Positions 1 through 10,054 of a stretch of DNA of 64,000 nucleotides are shown here, piece by piece (the first letter of the stretch is position 1; each line of letters opens with the position of its first letter). The notes below the pieces were generated by a model, which saw only the letters and a list, made by a program, of their open reading frames with translations, was not told the origin of the DNA and ran no database searches. The position numbers and the translations under genes are program-made. Source of the DNA: REEB95 sp963785735 (GTDB lineage: Bacteria > Pseudomonadota > Alphaproteobacteria > ATCC43930 > CGMCC-115725); NCBI GenBank assembly GCA_963785735.1, contig CAWAWJ010000001.1, forward strand, positions 1,550,001 through 1,614,000, written 5' to 3'.

Positions 1-1555
1 GATAAGGCTCGGCCCCGGCGAGCGCGCGGCCCGCGTCCTTGCCGTGGATTTCGACCAGCGCCCGGCTCGCCTGTTCCAGCGCGTCGATGCCTTGCGCGAG
101 CGGGGCCGCTAGCGCTTTTTCGCCATCGAGACGCTTCAAGGTTTTGCGCATGTCGGCGACAAGAGCCTGCGCCGCCGCGCCCTGGTCGCGCGCGAGCTTG
201 CGCCCGACCAGGTCATTGGCCTGGATGCCGTTGGTGCCCTCATAGATGGGCGCGATGCGCGCATCGCGCAGATGCTGGGCCGCCCCCGTCTCCTCGATGA
301 AGCCCATGCCGCCATGAACCTGGATGCCGGTCGAGGCCGCCTCGACGCCCAAATCGGTGCTCCACGCCTTGACCACCGGTGTCAGCAGATCGAGCCGCGC
401 TTGGGAAGCATCGCGTTTCGCCTTATCGGGATGGTGGCGTGCCCGGTCGGACTGGCCGGCGGCGTAATAGGTCAAGGCGCGCGAAGCTTCGGTGGCGGAA
501 CGCATCGAAAGTAGCATGCGGCGCACATCTGGATAATGAAGGATCGGCGCCTTCCCGCCGTCCAGCGCCGTCACCGGCTTTCCTTGCACGCGTTCGTTGG
601 CGTAGGCGCGGGCGCGTTGCATGGCGCGCTCGGATATCGCCACGCCCTCGAGCCCGACATGGAGCCGCGCATGGTTCATCATGATGAACATGCCTTCGAG
701 GCCGCGGTTTTCGGCTCCCACCAGATATCCGACCGCGCCGCCATTGTCGCCATAGGACATGACGCAGGTCGGGCTGGCGCGGATGCCGAGCTTGTCCTCG
801 ATCCTGAGGCAGCGCAGATCGTTGCGCGGCCCCGGGCCGCCATCGGCGTTGGGCAGGAATTTCGGCACCAGGAAGAGCGAGATGCCCTTGCTGCCGGCGG
901 GCGCGTCAGGGAGCCGCGCCAGCACCAGATGCACGATGTTGGCGGCCATGTCGTGCTCGCCCCAGGTGATGAAGATTTTCTGCCCGGTGATGCGGTAATG
1001 ATCGCCTTCCTTCACCGCGCGCGTGCGCAACGCGCCCAGATCGGATCCCGCCTGCGGCTCGGTCAGGTTCATGGTCCCGGTCCATTCGCCGGAGATCAGC
1101 TTGGGCAGGTAAACCCGCTTCTGCTCGGCGCTGCCTTGCGCGGCCAGCAATTCGATCGCCGCGACCGCCAGCAACGGGCAGAGCGCGAAGGACATGTTGG
1201 CCGAATCCCACATTTCCAACACCGCGGTGGCGAGCGCGGCGGGCAGGCCCTGGCCGCCATATTCCGGCGGCGCGGAAAGCCCGGTCCAGCCCCCCGCGGC
1301 GAAATCCCGATAGGCCTCCTTGAAGCCCTTCGGGCTGCGCACCACGCCGTTTTCGAGATGGCTTTTCTCGATGTCGCCGCTGCGGTTCAAGGGCGACAGA
1401 ACCTTGGCGGCGAATTTGGCCGCTTCCTCCAGCACCGCGCCGACCGTGTCGGATGAAGCGCCCGCGCAGCCGGGCAGCGACGCTATTTCCGGCAGGCCCG
1501 CGATCTCGTCGAGGACGAAACGCATCTCTTGCAAAGGGGCGGCGTATTCGCTCAT
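1..1555 (-). CDS. acyl-CoA dehydrogenase, DmdC-like long form (C-terminus beyond window edge)
   Basis: FAD-dependent acyl-CoA dehydrogenase, which forms the alpha-beta double bond of acyl-CoA thioesters and passes electrons to ETF. The protein opens MSEYAAPLQEMRFVLDEI, the N-terminus typical of the roughly 590-residue subfamily often annotated as 3-methylmercaptopropionyl-CoA dehydrogenase. MNLTEPQAGSDL lies near residues 162-173 (FAD/substrate region), and IYEGTNGIQ near residue 440 carries the expected catalytic Glu. At least 517 residues are present; the stop lies left of base 1. The start ATG (1555-1553) overlaps the TGA of the upstream FAD oxidoreductase in an ATGA, so the two are probably translationally coupled. 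The family is firm. The true acyl substrate, including whether it is a sulphur compound, cannot be told from the sequence. Confidence 0.9.
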   Translation of the reverse strand, partial: MSEYAAPLQEMRFVLDEIAGLPEIASLPGCAGASSDTVGAVLEEAAKFAAKVLSPLNRSGDIEKSHLENGVVRSPKGFKEAYRDFAAGGWTGLSAPPEYGGQGLPAALATAVLEMWDSANMSFALCPLLAVAAIELLAAQGSAEQKRVYLPKLISGEWTGTMNLTEPQAGSDLGALRTRAVKEGDHYRITGQKIFITWGEHDMAANIVHLVLARLPDAPAGSKGISLFLVPKFLPNADGGPGPRNDLRCLRIEDKLGIRASPTCVMSYGDNGGAVGYLVGAENRGLEGMFIMMNHARLHVGLEGVAISERAMQRARAYANERVQGKPVTALDGGKAPILHYPDVRRMLLSMRSATEASRALTYYAAGQSDRARHHPDKAKRDASQARLDLLTPVVKAWSTDLGVEAASTGIQVHGGMGFIEETGAAQHLRDARIAPIYEGTNGIQANDLVGRKLARDQGAAAQALVADMRKTLKRLDGEKALAAPLAQGIDALEQASRALVEIHGKDAGRALAGAEPY

Positions 1556-2988
1556 GGCGCGGGCCTCAGCATTTTTCCGGGATTCATGATGCCCTGGGGG
1601 TCGAAGGCGGCCTTGACCCGGCGCATCAATTCAAGCTCCAACGGCTGGGCGTAGTGTTCGAGCTCGGCCTGCTTGACCAGGCCGATGCCGTGCTCGGCGC
1701 TGATCGAGCCGCCCATCCCGGTCACGATGTCGTGGACGATGCGGTTGAACTCGGCCCAGCGCCGGAGGAACACGGCTTTGTCGGCGCCCGTTGGTTGCGC
1801 CAGATTGTAGTGGATGTTGCCGTCGCCGACATGGCCGAAGGGATAGGGGCGGATGCCGGGCAGCGTGGCGGTCACGGCGGCGTTGGCCTCGAGGATGAAA
1901 TCGGCGACCCGGCTCACCGGCACGGAGACGTCGTGCTTGATGCTGCCGCCCATGGCGCCTTGCAGCTCGGCGAGCGAAGCCCGGATGCGCCACAGTTCGC
2001 CCCGTTGCGCCTCGCTGGCGGATATGACGCCGTCCTGCACCAGCCCCGCTTCCATGGCCTGAGCCAGCAGATCCTCGAGTGCGCCGCGCAAGCCGCTCTC
2101 CTTCTGGCTCGACGACACTTCGAGGAGCACGTACCAGTCATGCCTGGTCTTGAGCGGGTCGTGCAGATTGACGCCGTGCTTCAGCACGTTCTCCAATCCG
2201 ATGCGCGGCACCAGCTCAAATCCCGTCAGCTGATCGCCGCTCGCGGCCCGGGCGCGGGCGAAAAGCTGCATCACGTCCTCGATGCGCTTCAAGCCCAGGA
2301 ACGCGGTCTCGATCTCGCGCGGCCGGGGGAAAAGCTTGAGCGTCGCGGCGGTGATGACGCCGAGCGTGCCTTCGCCGCCGATGAAGAGCTGTTTCAGATC
2401 ATAGCCGGTGTTGTTCTTGCGCAAGCCCCGGAGCCCGTTCCAGATCCTGCCGTCGGGCAGCACCGCTTCGAGACCGAGGGCCAATTCGCGCATGTTGCCG
2501 TAGCGCAAAACGGCGATGCCGCCGGCATTGGTCGAGAGATTGCCGCCGATCTGGCACGAGCCTTCGGCGCCGAGGCTCAAGGGGAAGAGCCGGTCGGCCT
2601 GCTCGGCCGCGCGCTGGATGTCGGCCAGCACGCAGCCCGCCTCGGCGGTGATGGTGAAATTGATCGGGTCGATTGCGCGCACCCGGTTCATCCGCCCGAG
2701 GCTCAGCACCACGCCGTCCTGGGTCGAGACCGCGCCGCCGACGAGGCCGGTATTGCCGCCTTGGGGATAGATCGGGATGCGGGATTCGGCGCAGAGCCTG
2801 ACCGCCTCGGCCACCTCCCGGGTCGAGGATGGGCGCAGCACCAAGAGCGCCTTGCCGTGATAGAGCTCGCGCTGCTCGGCGAGATAGGGCGCCATGCCGG
2901 CGGGATCGGCGATCGCGCCTTTTTCGCCCAACAGCCCCTTGAGGTGGGCGAGCGTCTCCTCGATCCGGGTCTTTTCGGTCACGGCCAT
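1552..2988 (-). CDS. FAD-binding 2-hydroxyacid dehydrogenase (GlcD / D-2-hydroxyglutarate dehydrogenase type)
   Basis: A 478-residue flavoprotein of the vanillyl-alcohol-oxidase fold that oxidises a 2-hydroxyacid such as D-lactate, glycolate or D-2-hydroxyglutarate to the 2-oxoacid. The N-terminal half is the FAD_binding_4 domain, with the FAD loop PQGGNTGLVGG at residues 75-85 and GAEGSCQIGGNLSTNAGG further on. The C-terminal half is FAD-oxidase_C, with the metal/substrate motif GHVGDGNIHYN near 385 and EHGIG near 433. Length fits the family. The gene starts 10 bases after the Sua5 stop and overlaps the acyl-CoA dehydrogenase start by 4 bases, so it sits in a five-gene minus-strand run. Exact substrate is not determined. 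Confidence 0.9.
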   Translation of the reverse strand: MAVTEKTRIEETLAHLKGLLGEKGAIADPAGMAPYLAEQRELYHGKALLVLRPSSTREVAEAVRLCAESRIPIYPQGGNTGLVGGAVSTQDGVVLSLGRMNRVRAIDPINFTITAEAGCVLADIQRAAEQADRLFPLSLGAEGSCQIGGNLSTNAGGIAVLRYGNMRELALGLEAVLPDGRIWNGLRGLRKNNTGYDLKQLFIGGEGTLGVITAATLKLFPRPREIETAFLGLKRIEDVMQLFARARAASGDQLTGFELVPRIGLENVLKHGVNLHDPLKTRHDWYVLLEVSSSQKESGLRGALEDLLAQAMEAGLVQDGVISASEAQRGELWRIRASLAELQGAMGGSIKHDVSVPVSRVADFILEANAAVTATLPGIRPYPFGHVGDGNIHYNLAQPTGADKAVFLRRWAEFNRIVHDIVTGMGGSISAEHGIGLVKQAELEHYAQPLELELMRRVKAAFDPQGIMNPGKMLRPAP

Positions 2989-2998
2989 GCCTTAAGCC

Positions 2999-3939
2999 CT
3001 ATCGCCCCCGCGCCGCGCGGGCAAGCCGGTCGTTGATAGCGAGGCCCAGGCCTTGCCCGGGGATGGGCATGACGGCGATCCCCGAGAATTCGGGGCGGTC
3101 GAGCTCGCGCAAGGCGGCGAAAAGCCGGGATGCCGCCTCTTGAAGATCGCCGGTGGGGCTCAATGAAAGGCCGCGCGCCGCGCCCGGGAGCGGTTTCGGC
3201 CCGAAGGCGAGCAGCGCCTCGGTCTTGGCCACGCTCGCCGCGTTCAAGCGCAAGGGCAAGGACGGGGCGTAATGCCGCTCCGTCATGCCGGGGGCGCGAA
3301 TTTTCCCGTCCGCCCGCGCGCGCGCGATGGGCCCGAGAATTTTCTCCACTTCCTCCAGCGCCATGCCGCCGGGCCGCAACAGCATGGGTATCGATTCCGA
3401 GAGATCGAGGATGGTCGATTCAATGCCGATCGGGCAGGGGCCGCCATCGAGCACGGCTTCGATCCGCCCGCCGAGTTCCTCCATCGCATGCGCGGCCGTG
3501 GTCGGGCTGACGTGGCCCGAACGGTTGGCGCTCGGCGCCGCCAGCGGCAATCCGGTTTCGCGCAGCAGCTTTTGCGCCAAGGGATGCGCCGGCACGCGCA
3601 GCGCCAGCGTGTCGAGCCCGGCGCAAGCCAAGAGCGCCACCGGGCAATCCTTCGCGCGCTTCAAGACCAGGGTCAGCGGCCCCGGCCAGAATTTCCGCGC
3701 GAGGTTTCGCGCCCTCGCGTCGAACACCGCGAGATTCTCGGCGGCGGCGAGATCGGGCACATGGACGATCAAAGGATTGAATTGCGGCCGTTCCTTGGCG
3801 GCGAAGATCGCGGCCACCGCGTTCTCGCTGGTGGCGTCGCCGCCCAGCCCATAGACCGTCTCGGTCGGGAAGGCGACCAGCCTGCCCTGGCGCAGGAGCT
3901 CCGCCGCGCGGCCAAGCGCGGCCGGGGGCAGCAAGTCGG

Positions 3940-3943
<4 letters not shown>
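2999..3943 (-). CDS. sua5: L-threonylcarbamoyladenylate synthase (Sua5, long form)
   Basis: Makes threonylcarbamoyl-AMP from threonine, bicarbonate and ATP, the first step of t6A37 tRNA modification. The YrdC/TsaC domain has FPTETVYGLGGDA (about residues 25-37), KERPQFNPL (50-58) and PLAAPSANRSG. A C-terminal Sua5 domain follows, making 314 residues, the long Sua5 form rather than the ~190-residue TsaC. The start chosen is GTG at 3943, whose GTGA overlaps the cysQ stop. An upstream ATG in the same frame would add 43 residues lying wholly inside cysQ and without family similarity, so it is rejected. Confidence 0.92.
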
Positions 3944-4709
<766 letters not shown>

Positions 4710-4713
<4 letters not shown>

Positions 4714-7043
4714 CGCCCGGCGCCCGCCCGATGGATGGCTCGCCACACGCTTTGCGGCGTCGCCGGCATGTCGATCGATCCGACGCCCAGCTCGGCGAGC
4801 GCGTCCACCACGGCATTCATCACGGCGGGCGGGGCGCCGATGGCGCCGGCCTCGCCCGCGCCCTTCAGCCCCAGCGGATTGGTGGTACAGGGCACGATGT
4901 TGACGGCGAATTCGATCGGCGGAATATCGTCGGCGCGCGGCATGGCGTAATCCATGAAGGAGCCGGTCAAGAGCTGGCCGCTGGCGCCGTCATAAATGCA
5001 ATTCTCGACCAGCGCCTGGCCCACGCCCTGGACGACGCCGCCATGCACCTGGCCCGCGAGCAGCAGCGGGTTCACCACGTTGCCGAAATCGTCGACCACG
5101 ACATAACGCGCGATGCGGGTTTGGCCGGTCTCGGGATCGATCTCGATCTCGCAGGCATGGCAGCCATTGGGGAAGGTGTGCGCGGCGGGGAGAAAATGCG
5201 CCTTCTCGTCGAAGCCCGGCTCGAAACCGGGCGGCAGCAGCAGCGGGTTGAACGCGGCCTGCGCCACCTCGGTCATGGCGATGCGCTTGTCGGTGCCGGA
5301 AACGACATAGAATCCATCGGCGAATTCGAGATCGGCCTCGGCGGCTTCGAGCCGGTGCGCGGCGATTTTCTTGCCCTTGTCGATGATGCGTTTGACCGCG
5401 AGCGTCACCGCCACGCCGCCCACCGGCAGCGAGCGCGAGCCGCCGGTGCCGCGCCCGAAGCCGACGATGTCGGTGTCGCCCTGATGCACCCGCACGCGGT
5501 CGAACGGAATGCCGAGCCCGTCGGCGGCCAGCTGGGCGTAGGCGGTCTGGTGGCCCTGGCCGGAGGATTGCGAGCCGACGATGACGGTGGCGGCGCCGCT
5601 CGAATCAAAGCGTATCTCCGCCATCTCGTCGAAGCCGCCGCCGCATTGCTCGATATAGGTCGCGATGCCGAAACCGCGCAGCCGCCCGCGCGTTTTGGCT
5701 TGCGCGCGGCGCGCGGGGAATCCCTCGAAATCGGCGGTCTTGAGCGCGTCATCCATGTTCTTGGCGAAATCGCCGCTGTCATAGCTCAGGCCCAAGGCGG
5801 TCTTGTAGGGCATCGCCTCGGGCGGGATAAAATTGCGCCGGCGCAGCTCGGCGGGCGCGATCTTCAACTGGCGCGCGGCGTGATCGACCAGGCGCTCGAT
5901 GACGTAATTGGCCTCGGGCCGCCCGGCGCCGCGATAGGCGTCGACTGGCACGGTGTTGGTGTAGACGCCCTTGACGCGCACCACGGCGGCGGGCGTGCGG
6001 TAGCATCCCGCGAGCATGGCGGTGCCGGCCATGGTCGGGATGAAGGTGGCGAAATTCGAGAGATAGGCGCCGAGATTGGCGGTGGTCTCGGCCTCGAGCG
6101 CGAGGAAGTTCAAATCGGCGTCGAGCGCCAGACGCGCGCGGGTGATGTTGTCGCGGCCATGCGCATCGGTGAGGAAGGATTCGCCGCGCTCGCCGGTCCA
6201 TTTCACAGGCCCCCCGAGCTTGCGCGCGGCGTAGAGCACCAATCCTTGCTCGGGATAGAGGAACAGCTTCATGCCGAAGCCGCCGCCCACATCGGGCGTC
6301 ACCACGCGGAAGCGGTTCTCCGGCAGCTTGAAGACGTTCGCGGCGAGCAGCCGGCGGATGGCGTGCGAGCCCTGGGTCGAGGTGGTGAGGGTGAAACGCC
6401 CGTCGCCCGGGTCGTAAGATCCCAGCGCGCCGCGCGGCTCCATCGAATTGGCGACCAGGCGGTTGTTGACGAGCGTCAGCTCGACCACATGCTTGGCCTT
6501 GGCGAAGCCCGCCTCGACGGCCTTGCGGTTGCCGCTTTCCCAGTCGAAAGAGAGATTGCCCGGGATCTCGTCCCACACCAGCGGCTGCCCGGGCGCGTTG
6601 GCGGTCGCGGTTTCGGCCGCGGCCGGCAGGGTTTCGTAATCGACATCGACCAGCTCGGCCGCGTCCTTGGCCTGGGCCAGGGTTCCGGCGACGATGAAGG
6701 CGACGCCGTCGCCGACATGCCGCGCCTTGCCCTCGGCCAGCAACGGATGCTCGACCAGCACGACCCGGCTGCCGTCGCGGTTCTTCAACGGCACGACGCA
6801 GGGGATGCGGCCGATGCCGTCCTTGGCGAGATCGGTGGCGGTGAACACGCCGAGCACCCCCGGCGCCGCCATCGCCGCCGCGGTGCCGATCTTGCGGATG
6901 CGGGCATGGGCGTGGGGCGAGCGCAGCACATAACCCACGGCCTGGCGCGGCAAGCTCACGTCGTCGGTATAACGGCCATGGCCGGTGATGAAACGCGGGT
7001 CTTCGGTGCGCCGCACCGATTGACCCATGCCGAACTGTCCCAT
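4710..7043 (-). CDS. xanthine dehydrogenase family molybdopterin-binding subunit (form II CoxL-like)
   Basis: Large catalytic subunit of a molybdenum hydroxylase (aldehyde oxidase / CO dehydrogenase superfamily), 777 residues. The Ald_Xan_dh_C domain covers about residues 20-140, followed by the Mo-pterin domains. PDVGGGFGMK is at 250-259, AYRGAGRPEA at 369-378 and GLKGAGEAGAIG in the last 60 residues, the last holding the catalytic Glu. The AYRGAGR loop is the form II signature; genuine aerobic CO dehydrogenases (form I) have AYxCSFR. A role in oxidising an aldehyde or heterocycle is therefore more likely than CO oxidation. No FAD (CoxM) or 2Fe-2S (CoxS) subunit lies beside it: the upstream gene is divergent and the downstream gene is cysQ. 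Confidence 0.9.
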
Positions 7044-7154
7044 GCGGAGGAGGCTCTATCCTGGAAGAAGCGGATCGCTAAGATAGAGGCAGGGAAATGC
7101 CGCTTCCATCCTTTTTGGCGCCCATTTTTAACATGGGACCGGGGGTAAAAACGC

Positions 7155-7853
7155 ATGTGCGGGCGCTTCAAGCTGTCCACGCCGGAAGCGGAGTTGAGAC
7201 AGGCCTTGGGCTTCGTCGAACAGCCCAATCTGGCGCCGCGCTACAACATCGCGCCGACCCAGGAGGTGCCGGTGTTGCGCCAGCGCCGCGAGCCCAAGGG
7301 CGAGCGCACGCTGCAAAATCTGCGCTGGGGCTTGATCCCGTCCTGGGCCAAGGACGGCAAGATATCCGCCTCGCTGATCAATGCGCGCGCCGAAACCCTG
7401 GACGAGAAGCCGGCCTTCGCGGCCGCCTTTCGCAAGCGGCGCTGCCTGGTGCCGGCCGACGGATTCTATGAATGGGCGGGGGAGGGCGAAGGCAAGCAGG
7501 CTTACCTCATATCGCGGCGCGACGGCGGCGTTTTCGCCTTCGCCGGGCTGTGGGAGCGCTGGACGCAAAAACCGGGCGGCAAGGATGCGCCTTCGATCGA
7601 CAGCTTCACCATCATCACCACCGAGGCGAATTCCTTGCTGCGCCCGCTCCACCCGCGCATGCCGGTGATCCTGCCCGAGGCGCATTATGCGCGCTGGCTC
7701 GATCCCGAAGCATCGCCCGAAAGCCTGAAGAAGTTGCTGGCGCCGGCGGATGAAAAGACCTTGCGTTATTACCCGGTGGGGAAGCGGGTCAATTCGGCGC
7801 GTTTCGACGAACCCGGCCTGGCCGATCCCACCGGGCCGGAGACCGTTTCCTAG
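7155..7853 (+). CDS. SOS response-associated peptidase (SRAP / HMCES-YedK family)
   Basis: DNA-protein crosslinking protein that shields abasic sites in single-stranded DNA. The catalytic set is complete: Cys2 (after removal of Met1) in MCGRF, Asn31 in RYNIAPTQ, Arg78 in INARAE, Glu106 in GFYEW and His166 in HPRMPVIL. Length of 232 residues is normal. The ATG is followed at once by the obligatory Cys2, which fixes the start. The gene is divergent from the CoxL-like gene with 111 bases between starts. Its TAG directly abuts the TAG of the opposite-strand DsbA-like gene. Confidence 0.95.
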   Translation: MCGRFKLSTPEAELRQALGFVEQPNLAPRYNIAPTQEVPVLRQRREPKGERTLQNLRWGLIPSWAKDGKISASLINARAETLDEKPAFAAAFRKRRCLVPADGFYEWAGEGEGKQAYLISRRDGGVFAFAGLWERWTQKPGGKDAPSIDSFTIITTEANSLLRPLHPRMPVILPEAHYARWLDPEASPESLKKLLAPADEKTLRYYPVGKRVNSARFDEPGLADPTGPETVS

Positions 7854-8615
7854 CTAGCCGCCCTTGCGCGCCGCCGCGATCATCCTGCGCAAGCCGTCGA
7901 GGTCGGCCGCGCCATCGTTGATCGCGTTGCCGACCACCAGGCCGGGCGTGCCGTCGATGCCGAGGGCTTCGGCGAGTGCGTAATTGCGCTGGATGATCTT
8001 GTCCACCTCCGGCGCTGCCATGTCGGTCTTGAGCCGGGCGAGGTCGAGGCCGGACGACGCCGCGACCTTCATCACCGAATCCTGATCGATGTTGCCCTTG
8101 AGCGATATCATCTGGCTGCGGAATTCCTCGTATTTGCCCTGCTTGCGCGATGCGATGGCCACGCGCGAGGCGAAAACCGAAACCGGCCCGAGGATCGGGA
8201 ATTCCTTGTAGACGATGCGCAGCTTGCCATCCTCCTTGATGAGCGCCTGCATCGTCGGTTCCATCTGCTTGCAATAGGGACAGCGGTAATCGAAGAACTC
8301 GACCAGGGTCACGTCGCCCTTGGGATTGCCGCCGACCGCGGAATCCGGATCCGACAGCAACGCCGAGCGATTCTGCGCGATCGCCTTGCGCCGGTTCTCG
8401 GCGGTGGCCGCCTCCTCTTTCTGCTTTTCCGCTTTCAGCGCATCGATCACCGCCTCGGGGTGGTTTTGCAGGTAGTCGTGGATGAGCTTTTGCAGCTCCT
8501 GTTGCTGCGCCGGGGTGAAGGCGGATTGGGCGTCGGCCCGCGGAGCGGCGGCGAAGAACCCGAGCGCCAAGGCCAGGAGCAGCACGCGCAACCGGGTGGA
8601 AATCATGAAACTCAT
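7854..8615 (-). CDS. periplasmic DsbA-family thiol:disulfide oxidoreductase
   Basis: Secreted thioredoxin-fold protein of 253 residues. A signal peptide covers about residues 1-29 (hydrophobic VLLLALALGFFAAA, then ADAQS). A helical ScsC-type N-terminal segment follows at 33-60, and then the thioredoxin fold with active site CPYC at 112-115 and the cis-Pro loop GTPG near 220. This architecture is that of alphaproteobacterial DsbA/ScsC-like oxidases or isomerases. The ATG at 8615 overlaps the M48 protease stop in ATGA; an ATG three codons later is possible. Coupling with a periplasmic protease suggests a shared role in envelope protein quality control (inference). Confidence 0.9.
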   Translation of the reverse strand: MSFMISTRLRVLLLALALGFFAAAPRADAQSAFTPAQQQELQKLIHDYLQNHPEAVIDALKAEKQKEEAATAENRRKAIAQNRSALLSDPDSAVGGNPKGDVTLVEFFDYRCPYCKQMEPTMQALIKEDGKLRIVYKEFPILGPVSVFASRVAIASRKQGKYEEFRSQMISLKGNIDQDSVMKVAASSGLDLARLKTDMAAPEVDKIIQRNYALAEALGIDGTPGLVVGNAINDGAADLDGLRRMIAAARKGG

Positions 8616-9967
8616 GACTTGTCCCGCATGCGCTTGGCTTCGTCACGGATGTCCTGGGCGCGCTGGCGGTCGGGCCCCGGCGGCAGGGTCTTCATCGCGC
8701 GGTCGGCTTGCTCGCCTGCGGTCTTGTAGTTGCCGTTGGCCATGCCTTCCTCGGCCAGCGCCAGCGCCGCCATGCCGAGATTGTTGCTCCGGCCATAGGC
8801 GATGGCGAGGAAATGCCAGGCGTCGGGATTGTCGTTTTCGAAATGCACGGCATCGGCCAGCTTGCTCAACGCCTTGGGCAGCAGCGCGGGATTGTTGGTC
8901 TCGAGCTCGACCTGCGCCGCTTCGATGCGCAGCAGCGGCGTATTGGGCTTCAGCTCCACCGCCTTCTCATAAGGCGCCACCGCCTCGTCGACGTGACCGT
9001 TTTCGAACAGCATTTGTCCCTTGAGCTCGTAGAAATAAGGGTTGTCGGGATAATCATGGATCAATCCGTCGATGATGGCGAGCGCGTCCTTCAGTTGCGG
9101 GATGCGATAATAGGCGATGGCGCGCGCGTAACGCGCCGGCACGGAAGTGTCGTCGGCCTTGTATTGAGCGAGCGTATCGCCCGGCGCGTTGAGGAAGGCG
9201 CCGAGCTTGGCCTTGATGATGTTGAAATTGGCCACCCATTGCGGCGGGTCGGGCGCTTTCGACCACGGGGACTGCGCGACATGCAAGCGTATATATTCGA
9301 TGCGCTGCGAGGTGAGGGGGTGGGTTCGGAGATAGGGATCCTGGCGCTGCGCCGAGAGAAATTCTTCCTGCTCCAGAATCGTGAAGAAATCGAGCAGCCC
9401 CTGGGCCGATTGATGCGTGGCGTCGAGGAATTTCATGGCCGCCTGGTCGGCCGAGGCTTCCTGCGCCACCGAGAAGGACAGGTAGGAGCGCAGGCCAACG
9501 CCCTCGCCGGCCGCCATGCCGGCGCCCACGGTATCGCCGCTGCCGTGGCCGGCGATGCCGGCGACCGCGCCCACCGCCATGGCGATGATGGCCTTGATGG
9601 TGGCGTCGTGCATCTCTTCCTGGAAGCGCGCCAGATGGCCGCCGGCGATGTGGCCGGTTTCGTGCGCCATGATGCCGATGATCTCGTTCGGGCGGTCGGC
9701 GCGCAGCAGCGTGCCGGTGTTCATGAACAGGTTTTGGCCGCCGGCGACGAAGGAGTTGAGCGTCGGATCGTTGATGATGTAGATGTGGACCGCCTGCGGA
9801 TCGAGTCCGGCGGCGGTGAAGATCGGCGTGGCCCAGACGCGGATGTTGTTTTCGATCTCGGCGTCGCGGATGATGTCGGGGGAATCATCGGCCACCGCAT
9901 GCCGGGCCAGAGCCAAATTGGCCGCCAGCGCCAGACAGAAAACCGTGAGGGTTATGCGCAAGCGCAA
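8612..9967 (-). CDS. M48-family periplasmic metalloprotease with TPR domain (BepA/YfgC-like)
   Basis: A 451-residue secreted zinc protease. A signal peptide covers about residues 1-26 (LALARHAVADD). The peptidase M48 domain has HETGH at 102-106 and the third zinc ligand Glu170 in AQEASADQAA. The C-terminal half (about 260-440) consists of tetratricopeptide-like helices, for example the stretch from ELKGQMLFENGHVDEAV. This order matches BepA, which acts on outer-membrane protein assembly and degrades stalled LptD or BamA substrates. It is the first gene of a pair with the DsbA-like gene, which fits LptD-type disulphide maturation (inference). Confidence 0.93.
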   Translation of the reverse strand: MRLRITLTVFCLALAANLALARHAVADDSPDIIRDAEIENNIRVWATPIFTAAGLDPQAVHIYIINDPTLNSFVAGGQNLFMNTGTLLRADRPNEIIGIMAHETGHIAGGHLARFQEEMHDATIKAIIAMAVGAVAGIAGHGSGDTVGAGMAAGEGVGLRSYLSFSVAQEASADQAAMKFLDATHQSAQGLLDFFTILEQEEFLSAQRQDPYLRTHPLTSQRIEYIRLHVAQSPWSKAPDPPQWVANFNIIKAKLGAFLNAPGDTLAQYKADDTSVPARYARAIAYYRIPQLKDALAIIDGLIHDYPDNPYFYELKGQMLFENGHVDEAVAPYEKAVELKPNTPLLRIEAAQVELETNNPALLPKALSKLADAVHFENDNPDAWHFLAIAYGRSNNLGMAALALAEEGMANGNYKTAGEQADRAMKTLPPGPDRQRAQDIRDEAKRMRDKS

Positions 9968-10054
9968 TCGTTTCGGCTCCGTTCCCCCGCGTAATCTCTG
10001 CCATGCCGAGGGGTGGCGTCAATCGGCGATTTCCCCCGATGCGAGGCCGCTCGC

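Noticed and set aside
536..3036. long plus-strand open frames over the first 3 kb
   Set aside because: Complement of acyl-CoA dehydrogenase and the FAD oxidoreductase, both with full motif sets.
4731..7148. 805-codon open frame on the plus strand
   Set aside because: Exact antisense of the CoxL-like gene; His/Gly/Arg-rich, no family motifs. Typical of GC-rich DNA.
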